From contig NZ_JACHBD010000011.1 in assembly GCF_014200175.1 (NCBI RefSeq), forward strand, positions 124,001 through 188,000: 64,000 bases of DNA, read 5' to 3'. This stretch comes from Rhizobium lentis (lineage in GTDB: Bacteria; Pseudomonadota; Alphaproteobacteria; Rhizobiales; Rhizobiaceae). Positions 27,173 through 35,513 of the stretch are shown here, piece by piece; within the stretch, counting starts at the first letter, position 1, and each line of letters opens with the position of its first letter. The notes below the pieces were generated by a model. The model saw only the letters and a list, made by a program, of their open reading frames with translations, did no database searches and was not told the DNA's origin. Both the position numbers and the translations under genes were made by a program.

Positions 27173-27902
27173 GAGTTGTCTCCAAGGGCCTGCATCTGCA
27201 ATCTCCAGGTCCGGATTCCGAGATACAACGCTGATGGTTAAAGAGGGAAAGACAGATACGGTGCTACCAGAGCCTTGGCTTTTTCTCGGGAGCTTTCTGA
27301 GGAAAAATGGGCGTCGGCCGTATCTCATGACCGACAAGTGACGAGCCATGAAGTTGCCGTCTCTTGCGAACCATCGGAAAGGCTCTATGGACTTCCCGAT
27401 TGCCCGGATTGTGCTTGCTTTCGCCGTTGGCGTTCAGGAGCATTTTCTGGAAATAAAGCAGGAAGCAGGCATGTGAGGATCGGGACGTCATCGCGTCCTC
27501 CTCTTGTCGGGGCTAGGGCGCGCACATGTCCCTCAGGCGGCAGCGCCCTGACCAGTTGCAGCCGATATCGCACCCTGGACTTCATTTCCGCCTTTGGCAA
27601 GCAAGGTTTTGCGATTCATGTGGTGCGTTGAAAGAGGCTGATCAAACCCTTATATAAACTGCACGTTTTCAGCCTTTCGGCTACCTGATCCCGGCCGCGT
27701 CGGTTGCTTGGCAAATCCTGATTCTGCGAACGTTTCGAACTTCACCATACTGGCTGCAGCGGTTTGGAGGCGAGACATACGCCAAGATGCAGCAGCTTCT
27801 GTCGGAACGGTTGGCCTGACTTGTGTTTTCCCATGATACCGCAGACAGGACGGTGATGATCAAACTGTCCTCGACAATCGCTCCAATCGCAAGGATTAGG
27901 TT
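27173..27902. other. 730-bp region without a confident gene
   Basis: Several open frames exist but none has a ribosome site plus family support. At 27713-27819 one rightward frame gives a protein-like tail (LRTFRTSPYWLQRFGG, then ETYAKMQQLLSERLA, stop TGA 27817-27819) with no start codon, possibly the remnant of a lost gene. Confidence 0.5.
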
Positions 27903-28148
27903 ATGACCGTTTTTGACTATAGTGCCGGCGCGGGGCTTTACCCGTGCAAGACAATCAACAGAAAAAGCAGGCTCGGTTACATAAGGTTCGATTCCGTCGC
28001 CGAAGCCCTTCGCTTTGCGATCGAGGACATGCCGGCCTCGCTCCTTCGAGGATCCGTGCTCGAAGTCGAGGAGGCGCGCTTCGATGGTTTGCAGATGCGC
28101 AAACTCTATGAAGCCGAGGCATATCCGCTGACGCGCCGGAAGTCGTGA
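27903..28148 (+). CDS. Small conserved protein of unknown function
   Basis: 81 residues from ATG 27903, with AAGGATTAGG upstream. The sequence (MTVFDYSAGAGLYP, then INRKSRLGYIRFDSVAEALR) has a mixed alpha/beta look and ends basic. No domain known to me. It is the last small gene before the protease repeat. Confidence 0.65.
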   Translation: MTVFDYSAGAGLYPCKTINRKSRLGYIRFDSVAEALRFAIEDMPASLLRGSVLEVEEARFDGLQMRKLYEAEAYPLTRRKS

Positions 28149-28552
28149 GGCGGTGGTGCCAATGCGAGCTGCGGCGCGAACAAGAGGCGAGTATTATTAA
28201 CTCAGGTTGTGTTCGCTCTTGGCGTTTCCAGCTTCGAAGGCCAGCTGGTTTTGCGGCATTCCGGAACGACACCAGCTTGCTGCTTCGACAGCGGCCTCGC
28301 GCAGGTTTTTCAACATATCCATCATTGCAAACAGGTAAAAATTTCCAGGCTAGCCTACGAATTTATTACAGCAGAACCCGTAATAACGGGGTCGTTAGTC
28401 CTGGACGACTCGTTCCGGTTCATGGCCTCCCGGCCGAATACTAAAATGGCTCCCTAGACACACCCATTTGCTCCCCGCTTGCCAAAAAACCATAATTGCG
28501 CCACCTAAATCACCCATCGACAAAGCACGCATAAGAATTGGATCCACGCTGA
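28149..28552. other. 404-bp gap before the protease gene
   Basis: No gene. The last 98 bases belong to the right copy of the direct repeat and should contain the protease promoter; a CATAAT at 28491-28496 is a possible -10 box. Confidence 0.45.
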
Positions 28553-28589
28553 ATGCGCATAGCCTACGTTTTTCTTGGTGCATTTCTTG
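28455..28589 (+). repeat. Right copy of the ~135-bp direct repeat
   Basis: Intact parent copy: upstream region plus the first 12 codons of the protease gene. Partner of 18414-18548. Confidence 0.85.
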
Positions 28590-30670
28590 CAATTGCGCCG
28601 TCCGCATATGCTGAAGTTGCACCGCCGCCTGTTTTGAAGCCGCTGGAGCGGCAGGCGGATGCGGCTTTGTTGAGCGCGCAGTTTCTGTCGCGCTACAGCT
28701 ACAAGCCGGTTGCGCTCGATGACGCCTTGTCGGCGAGGGTGATGGATGGGTTCATCAAGTCACTGGATCCCGACCGCATGCTCTTCCTGCAGGCCGATAT
28801 CGACAAGTTCATGGCGGACCGCAGCAAGATCGACGATGCGATCGAACGGAAGGATCTGACAATCCCGTTTGCGATCTTCAATGCTTATGAGCAGCGCGTT
28901 GCCGATCGCATGACCTATGCGCGCAGCCTGCTGAAGCAAGGGTTCGATTTCAGCGTGAAGGAAGATTATGCGGTGCTGCGCGAGAAGGCGCCATGGCCGC
29001 AGTCAGAAGCCGAGAGCGACGAGCTTTGGCGCAAGCGCGTCAAGAGCGACTGGCTGCGGCTGAAACTCGGCGGCAAGACCGATGCCGCCATTCGCGAAAC
29101 GCTCGACAAGCGTTATGAAAACACGCTCGAGCGCGCCTACAAGTTCAAGAGCGACGATGTCTTCCAGTCGTTCATGGACGCCTATTCAAACGCGATCGAT
29201 CCGCACACGGATTATTTCGGAGCGGCCGCTTCGGCCGATTTCAATGTCTCGATGAAGCTGTCGCTGTTCGGTATCGGCGCGGTGCTGCAGGAGCGCGACG
29301 ATTACACAACGATCCGTGAGCTCGTGCCCGGCGGGCCGGCGCAGCTCTCCGGCAAGCTTGCCGTCGGCGACCGGATCACCGGCGTCGGCCAGGGCAAGGA
29401 CGGGCCGATCAAGGAAGTGGTGGGCACGCGCCTCGATGAAGTCGTGCAGATGATCCGCGGCAAGAAAGGCTCCGTCGTACGCCTGGATATACTGCCGGCC
29501 GATGCCGGCGCCGATGCCACGCATCGGGTCGTCAGCCTGGTGCGCGATAAGATCAGTCTCGACAAGCAGGCCGCCAAGAAGACGGTACTCTCAGTCAAGG
29601 CGGGCGAAGCCACCCGCAAGATCGGCATCATCACCCTGCCGGTTTTCTATGAGGATTTCGAAGCCAAGAACAAGGGCGACAAGGATTATAAGAGCGCCAG
29701 CCGCGACGTCGCCAAGCTGCTCGATGAACTGAGCCAGGAGAATGTCGACGGCGTCCTCATCGATCTGCGCAACAATGGCGGTGGCTCGTTGGACGAGGCG
29801 ATCGATCTCACCGGCCTCTTCATCGGCAAGGGCCCGGTCGTCCAGCAGCGCGCCAGCAATGGCAAGATCGCGGTGAAGAGCGCCGAGTTTGCAGCCCCCG
29901 CCTGGACAGGCCCGATGGGCGTGCTGATCAATCGCGGCTCGGCTTCGGCTTCGGAAATTTTTGCCGCCGCCATCCAGGATTACGGGCGCGGCGTCATCAT
30001 CGGCGAACCGAGCTTTGGCAAGGGTACGGTGCAGACGGTCGTCGATCTCGACGAGGTAGTTCACAACAGCAAGCCCGAGCTCGGCGAGCTGAAGGTGACG
30101 ATTTCGCAGTTCTTCCGGGTCAATGGCGGCACGACGCAGCTGCGCGGCGTCACCCCTGATATCAGCTTGCCGGGCTTGTCCGATCCGACGAGCTTCGGCG
30201 AGACGAGCTATGACAATGCCCTGCCTTGGGCAGAGATCAAGCCGGCGAAATATACCCCGGAAGACGATGTCACGGCTCTGCTGCCGGCCCTGCATAGCCG
30301 TCATGACGCGCGGGTCAAGAGCGATCCGGATTTCCAGCGTCTGATCGAGGACATTGCCGAGCTGAAGGCGCAGCGCGAAAAAGGCGTCGTGTCGCTGAAT
30401 GAAGCCGAGCGCCGCAAGGAAGCGGCGGCCCGCGAGAAGCGGTTCAAGGACCGGGCCGAGGCGAGCGACGGCGAGGATCCGACCGGCGATGACGGCCTGC
30501 AGTCGGACGAGCGTAGCCTGAGCGCCGATATCGCCATGGAAAACGCCCGCAAGAAGGCCAAAGACGTCCTGCTCGACGAGGCGGCCGCCATTGTTGGCGA
30601 CCAGGCGGATTTGCAGCAGGGCGGCGTCAAGGCAGCGACGACACAAACGGGAAAGCCCAAGGGAAAATAG
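28553..30670 (+). CDS. prc: Tail-specific (C-terminal processing) protease, S41 family
   Basis: 705 residues, close to the length of E. coli Prc. A signal peptide ends at SAYA (residue 20). An N-terminal helical domain follows, then a PDZ domain (about 240-330), then the S41 catalytic core with the Ser motif GSASASE near 463 and Lys in FGKGTVQ near 490; the glycine-rich IDLRNNGGGS precedes them. A charged C-terminal extension ends in Lys-rich sequence. It trims or degrades periplasmic proteins from their C-termini and affects cell-wall and osmotic tolerance. No clear ribosome site before the ATG. Its 5' end is duplicated 10 kb upstream. Confidence 0.92.
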   Translation: MRIAYVFLGAFLAIAPSAYAEVAPPPVLKPLERQADAALLSAQFLSRYSYKPVALDDALSARVMDGFIKSLDPDRMLFLQADIDKFMADRSKIDDAIERKDLTIPFAIFNAYEQRVADRMTYARSLLKQGFDFSVKEDYAVLREKAPWPQSEAESDELWRKRVKSDWLRLKLGGKTDAAIRETLDKRYENTLERAYKFKSDDVFQSFMDAYSNAIDPHTDYFGAAASADFNVSMKLSLFGIGAVLQERDDYTTIRELVPGGPAQLSGKLAVGDRITGVGQGKDGPIKEVVGTRLDEVVQMIRGKKGSVVRLDILPADAGADATHRVVSLVRDKISLDKQAAKKTVLSVKAGEATRKIGIITLPVFYEDFEAKNKGDKDYKSASRDVAKLLDELSQENVDGVLIDLRNNGGGSLDEAIDLTGLFIGKGPVVQQRASNGKIAVKSAEFAAPAWTGPMGVLINRGSASASEIFAAAIQDYGRGVIIGEPSFGKGTVQTVVDLDEVVHNSKPELGELKVTISQFFRVNGGTTQLRGVTPDISLPGLSDPTSFGETSYDNALPWAEIKPAKYTPEDDVTALLPALHSRHDARVKSDPDFQRLIEDIAELKAQREKGVVSLNEAERRKEAAAREKRFKDRAEASDGEDPTGDDGLQSDERSLSADIAMENARKKAKDVLLDEAAAIVGDQADLQQGGVKAATTQTGKPKGK

Positions 30671-30690
30671 GGTCCGCGCCGCGCGAGGGA

Positions 30691-30752
30691 TAGCGTAACG
30701 GCGATATCTTTGCGATGCTTGTAAAGATGGTGTCGTTACGCTATTTGTAAAG
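30691..30752. promoter_or_regulatory. Candidate operator of the toxin-antitoxin pair
   Basis: TAGCGTAACG (30691-30700) and CGTTACGCTA (30734-30743) are perfect 10-bp inverted arms 33 bp apart. TTGTAAAG is repeated directly at 30719-30726 and 30745-30752. The site ends 20 bp before the antitoxin start, where autoregulation by the antitoxin or the complex is expected. Confidence 0.55.
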
Positions 30753-30771
30753 CTCCACATAGGAGTTTTCC

Positions 30772-31559
<788 letters not shown>

Positions 31560-31688
31560 AGCCGGCGGCGGCGCGCTGTTTGTTGACGTTTCCGTAATCA
31601 CGGGAGGCGCCTTTGCTTGCCGCAGCCGGCCCTTTCCTCATAGGATTTCTGCGCCATGTCATGCCAGGACAACCAGACAGGGTACGGT

Positions 31689-32585
31689 ATGGACGCACAC
31701 GTCGAACAGCTTCTCAATCTTTCTGCACAGACCGAAACGCTGATTGCGGTCTATGATGGGGATGACCGGCTGCAATATGCCAACAGCGCCTTTCGTTCGG
31801 CCTATTTCATCGAGCCCGATGAGACGCCGCTCTGGCCCGATCTCATGCGGCGCAATTTCGAACTCGGCCGGGGCACCGTCCTGCGGACCGATGATTTTGA
31901 GGCGTGGCTGCGCTCGACCCAGTCGCGCCGCGGCAAGATCGGCTATCGCGCCTTCGAGACCGATTTGTGCGACGGCCGCTGGCTGTGGATGACCGAGGCG
32001 GTGCAGCAGAATGGTTGGATGTTATGCATTGCCAGCGACATCACCCGGTTGAGAGCGCAGGGCAGGACAGTCCGCCAGGATCGCGATCAGGCGATCAAGG
32101 CGTCCTATACAGACGAACTCACTGGCGTCGCCAACCGCCGCTTCGTCATGGCCCGCGTCGACGACATGCTGGCGGCCGCCCGGACTGGAGGCAGCGGCTG
32201 CCTCGCCGTCTTCGACATCGACAATTTCAAGCGCATCAATGATCGGCTCGGCCACCACGCCGGCGATCTCGTGCTGCGTGATTTCGCCCATCGCATTCAT
32301 CAGAATGTTCGCCGCAACGATTGTTTCGGCCGGGTCGGCGGCGAAGAATTCCTGCTCGTCATGCCGTCGACGAGCCCGGAAGATGCCTTGGCCATGGTCG
32401 AGCGCATGCTGACGGTGATCCGCTTTTCCCGGCCGCTCGCCGACTCGCCCGACTTCAGCTACACCTGCTCCGCCGGCATCGCCGCCAGTCTGCCGTCCGA
32501 CACCGCCTCGGAGCTTTACCGGCGCGCCGACCAGGCGCTCTATGACGCCAAGCTGAGCGGCCGCGATAGGGTGCGGGCGGCTTAA
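31689..32585 (+). CDS. PAS-GGDEF diguanylate cyclase
   Basis: 298 residues if started at ATG 31689 (AGGG upstream); an ATG at 31656 would add 11 residues. A PAS-like sensor domain (TLIAVYDGDDRLQYANSAF) covers about residues 10-130. The GGDEF domain follows with the signature GGEEF near residue 217. The inhibitory RxxD site (RRND) stands five residues before it, so product inhibition is probably intact. It makes cyclic di-GMP from two GTP. The sensor ligand is unknown; no membrane segment is visible. Confidence 0.9.
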   Translation: MDAHVEQLLNLSAQTETLIAVYDGDDRLQYANSAFRSAYFIEPDETPLWPDLMRRNFELGRGTVLRTDDFEAWLRSTQSRRGKIGYRAFETDLCDGRWLWMTEAVQQNGWMLCIASDITRLRAQGRTVRQDRDQAIKASYTDELTGVANRRFVMARVDDMLAAARTGGSGCLAVFDIDNFKRINDRLGHHAGDLVLRDFAHRIHQNVRRNDCFGRVGGEEFLLVMPSTSPEDALAMVERMLTVIRFSRPLADSPDFSYTCSAGIAASLPSDTASELYRRADQALYDAKLSGRDRVRAA

Positions 32586-32606
32586 TCCAGAGATCCGTAG
32601 AATTGG

Positions 32607-32960
32607 CTATGGACCAATCCGCTGTTTTATGGCCTCGATCTCTTCGGTAAGCTTGCCGATATCGCTTTGCGATACGGCGGCTGGCTTAGGGAAGGTGATT
32701 GTTCCGGTCGCATCGAGCTCAGCTGGAATTTTGTAGCTGGTAGGTATAGGAGTGGCACCTGCCACCGCTTCATCGATTATGACCTCACCTACGTTGTTTT
32801 TCTGTCCGATCAACACTTGGAAAGTGGCCGACTTTTTTACTACAACGTACTTGAGTTCTGTATCCGTCAGAATATCCATGCAGATGCTATCGCTAAGCCA
32901 GTCTTTCACTGTGATCGATGCGTAGGCTTTAGCAAAGTAAATACCAACTTTATATGGCAT
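32607..32960 (-). CDS. Unknown protein, last gene of the YcaO-TfuA unit
   Basis: 117 residues; GGGGAGCG precedes the ATG. The beginning (MPYKVGIYFAKAYASITVKD) is beta-like and the end (IGKLTEEIEAIKQRIGP) a short helix. No domain recognised. The DNA here is visibly less GC-rich than the agp or peptidase genes, hinting at a different origin. It could be an accessory factor or even the modified substrate, but no typical leader/core division is seen. Confidence 0.6.
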   Translation of the reverse strand: MPYKVGIYFAKAYASITVKDWLSDSICMDILTDTELKYVVVKKSATFQVLIGQKNNVGEVIIDEAVAGATPIPTSYKIPAELDATGTITFPKPAAVSQSDIGKLTEEIEAIKQRIGP

Positions 32961-32989
32961 AGTTACGCTCCCCTTGCTGTAGAACCAAT

Positions 32990-33466
32990 CTACTCGTTTG
33001 TGAGGCGACCATTGCGATGCGCCATCCTCAAGGTGATGGCGTAGGAACTAGGAGATCTCTTACCGGGCAACTGCGATTCCAGGATGAGGGTCCTTGCATT
33101 GCCAAAGGCCGTTGAAATTTCGAGGATTTGTTCAGATGCGGTGATCCGCCACATTTTGTAACCCAGCTTACGCAACTCGTCGTCAAAGCAGCAGCCCACT
33201 GCCTTCTCCGCAATCGGACCCGTAATAATAAAAATGCGGGTTGAATCCAGCCTGTAGCAGTGGCCTTCGAAGGCGTAGCCATAAGCAAGCACTGTGTAGC
33301 CGGTTACTATTCCAGCATCCAGTTTTACTTGCAGCTCTGCATTATTGACAAGCCCAACATCCAGATGGGCGACGCCCCTGGCGTCATTCAAGTCTATGCC
33401 ATAGAGTATGATCTCATCCGCGATATAGCGGGGTCCAGGCGGTGCTGGAACGCTGTCGTCTATCAT
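32990..33466 (-). CDS. Unknown protein in the YcaO-TfuA unit
   Basis: 158 residues from ATG 33466 with GGGAGGC five bases upstream, 19 nt after the peptidase stop, so the same transcript is likely. Two adjacent cysteines (VGCCFDDELRKLGYK) stand in the middle. No signal peptide, no known domain. Less GC-rich than its neighbours. Role unknown; a recognition or scaffold protein of the modification complex is one possibility. Confidence 0.62.
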   Translation of the reverse strand: MIDDSVPAPPGPRYIADEIILYGIDLNDARGVAHLDVGLVNNAELQVKLDAGIVTGYTVLAYGYAFEGHCYRLDSTRIFIITGPIAEKAVGCCFDDELRKLGYKMWRITASEQILEISTAFGNARTLILESQLPGKRSPSSYAITLRMAHRNGRLTNE

Positions 33467-33485
33467 CGATGCCTCCCGTCGTTGG

Positions 33486-34706
33486 TTAGAGAATGCCGCG
33501 CCACCTCATGCAATCGTCAATCTGGTCGATATAGGAGATCCCGCGCCCGCGGCTCGCCGCCTCGAGGAGGGCCAGGGCCGCCGCTTCGAAGGTCAGGCTG
33601 TCGGGATCGAGGTATTTCCAGGAGCGAATGAGCGCTTCGCCGATGATGTCGCGCGCCTCCTGCAGGGCGGCTTTCGCGGCGAAATGCATCAGCTCGTAGG
33701 ATGCTGGCGGTACGTGAAGTGCTTCTTCCATCAGGGCCGGCGCCATCTGCTGGCGCAGATCGCTGAAGCGCCTCGGGTCGATGTCCGACACGCCGCGCTC
33801 GAACAGCAGCGACTGGTAGACCTCGACGAGGCAGTCGAAGAGGGCTGCTGCAAAGGGTTTCGACCGGTCGTGCACTTCCTGGCTGACATCGCCGATGCGA
33901 AGCGAGTTGTTGAGCAATCTCAGCTGCTTCTCGTCGCTGAGTTCGGCAAATTTGTCGAGTTCGTTGTGCAGCAGCAGATTGCCGCCGGTCCGGCGCAGCA
34001 GCCGGTCGAGCGCCGTGTCGAAGCTCAGCAACCCGAGCAGCGAGATGAAATCGGCGATCGCTTCGTGATAGGCAAAGAAATCGCTGCCTGAGCCGTCGCC
34101 TTCGAGGACGCCGAGTTCGCTGAGCAGAATGAGATGGCCCATTTCGTGGGCGACCGCATCGAAATTCAGCGCGAAGCAGGATGCCCGGCCGTGCTCCTCG
34201 CTTTCGCCGAGTTCGAGAAAGCCGAAGCCGGACTGGGCGTTTTGCCAATGCGGGATGCGGGGAACGATTTCCAGCCGTTCCAGCGTCGGCTGGAAGAACC
34301 AGACGATCGAGCGGCCGAGATAGCCCTCGCAGATGTCGAGAACGCGGCGGGTGCAGGCATAGCTGTGGGTCGCAAGGAAGGCCGGTGAGCCGGGCCCGAT
34401 GTGATCGAAATGGCCGTCGGGGCCGGGCTCGGCCGGCGGCTGCAGCAGGCCGGGATAGGGCGGGATATAAGGCGCGGCATAGGGCGATTTCGCCTCGACC
34501 GGATTTGCCACATAGATGCGGCTGTCGGACGGCCCGGCCAGGATCGGCCCTGCCGAAGGCCCGATCCACACCACCTCGGGCTTTTCGTAACCGGGAATGA
34601 AGGATGGCTGGGGAAAGACGAGGAAACGCGTCCCAAGCGGCCGCTCTGGAGCTGCCTCGTGGCCTGCGCCCTCGGTATGCGTGATGGCATCCAATGCTGC
34701 CCCCAC
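33486..34706 (-). CDS. Thermolysin-like (gluzincin) zinc metallopeptidase
   Basis: 406 residues if started at GTG 34706; the start is uncertain because the ribosome site is weak. The zinc motif HEMGH is at 187-191, and the third ligand is Glu215 in HEAIADF (E-x3-D), 24 residues later, the layout of M4-type gluzincins. The N-terminal part lacks a signal peptide, so it probably works in the cytoplasm. It lies 42 bp after the TfuA gene. In modified-peptide clusters such a peptidase commonly removes the leader peptide, which is the proposed role here; protection against or degradation of the product is another option. Confidence 0.75.
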   Translation of the reverse strand: MGAALDAITHTEGAGHEAAPERPLGTRFLVFPQPSFIPGYEKPEVVWIGPSAGPILAGPSDSRIYVANPVEAKSPYAAPYIPPYPGLLQPPAEPGPDGHFDHIGPGSPAFLATHSYACTRRVLDICEGYLGRSIVWFFQPTLERLEIVPRIPHWQNAQSGFGFLELGESEEHGRASCFALNFDAVAHEMGHLILLSELGVLEGDGSGSDFFAYHEAIADFISLLGLLSFDTALDRLLRRTGGNLLLHNELDKFAELSDEKQLRLLNNSLRIGDVSQEVHDRSKPFAAALFDCLVEVYQSLLFERGVSDIDPRRFSDLRQQMAPALMEEALHVPPASYELMHFAAKAALQEARDIIGEALIRSWKYLDPDSLTFEAAALALLEAASRGRGISYIDQIDDCMRWRGIL

Positions 34707-34748
34707 CGCTCGTTGCCCAACGTCAAGCGATTGGCGACTATACCAGTA

Positions 34749-35513
34749 CTACGTGCCTTTCGACAATAGACTATCGATCATGTTGTAGTACTCCATGTCG
34801 TTGGCGAATGATTCCGTAAGTTCAAACTCGAAATGAACGCGTTCATTCGGCCGGTTGATCTTTTGATTAGCGAGATATGTCAGCAGATTTACCGCATCGA
34901 TCCGCTTCCGGCTTGCGGCGCCAGTTTTCAGCCAAGCCTTTAGTGCCTCGATTTCGCCCGCGGCGCCGCAATTGTTTTCGGCCGCCGCCAAAAGCTTCGG
35001 GAAGGACCTTTCGCTGAAGTGAAGCGCGCGCGCCAAGGATTCGAGCTCGCATCGCAGCCGTCTTTGAATGATGCCGATGCGTTCGGCTTTCTTGAGCGTC
35101 AGCCTGATGTCGACGAGGGCGTCGCCCAATGCGCGGGATCCGATTGCGGGGGGCGCCATCGGCACCGTCACATCTGCATCGTCGGCGAACGGGTGCCTCC
35201 TGTACCAGCGGTAGATCAGCCCGTGGCCGATCATGCCCTGCGGCGCGAGTTCGGCGGCCCGCAGCGCGCCGATGCTGGAGGCGCCATAGATGCGCACGCC
35301 GCGGACCATCGCCCACAGAATTTCCTGGTGGCGGACGGCCGGAAGCTGCCCGAAGACGCCATCGATCAGCACGATCGCCGCGGGCGCATATTTGGCCACG
35401 GCCCGCACGACATCCGCGCAGCCTACTGGAGGAAGATAGACGGCATCCAGATAGGTCCGGGCTTGCGGCTCGGAGAGGGTAGGGCCGAGAAAAACTACGA
35501 TGTCATCGCGCAA
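34749..35513 (-). CDS. TfuA-like protein
   Basis: 254 residues from a TTG at 35511-35513. GGAGG stands six bases upstream inside the end of the ycaO gene, and no in-frame ATG or GTG fits better. TfuA family marks: VVFLGPTL (6-13), DGVF (51-54) and GASSIGALRAAEL (77-89). TfuA proteins partner with YcaO enzymes; in thioamide-forming systems (methyl-CoM reductase glycine, thioviridamide-like peptides) TfuA is thought to supply sulfur or stimulate the YcaO. The family name comes from trifolitoxin production in Rhizobium. The gene overlaps the YcaO gene by 11 bases. Confidence 0.88.
   Translation of the reverse strand: MRDDIVVFLGPTLSEPQARTYLDAVYLPPVGCADVVRAVAKYAPAAIVLIDGVFGQLPAVRHQEILWAMVRGVRIYGASSIGALRAAELAPQGMIGHGLIYRWYRRHPFADDADVTVPMAPPAIGSRALGDALVDIRLTLKKAERIGIIQRRLRCELESLARALHFSERSFPKLLAAAENNCGAAGEIEALKAWLKTGAASRKRIDAVNLLTYLANQKINRPNERVHFEFELTESFANDMEYYNMIDSLLSKGT

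Noticed and set aside
27804-27827. GGAAC with a GTT about 16 bases later, like a general-stress (EcfG) promoter, before the gene at 27903
   Set aside because: Spacing is one base short of the usual and the -10 CGTT is not matched; no second example was found before the other small genes.
28145-28444. Rightward 99-codon frame between the small gene and the protease gene
   Set aside because: Composition (many Arg, Cys, Gln) is not protein-like and there is no family or ribosome site.
18414-28589. Integrative element with attachment sites
   Set aside because: The flanking repeats are far longer than normal att cores, and no integrase, relaxase or transposase gene lies between them. Kept as a duplication finding only.
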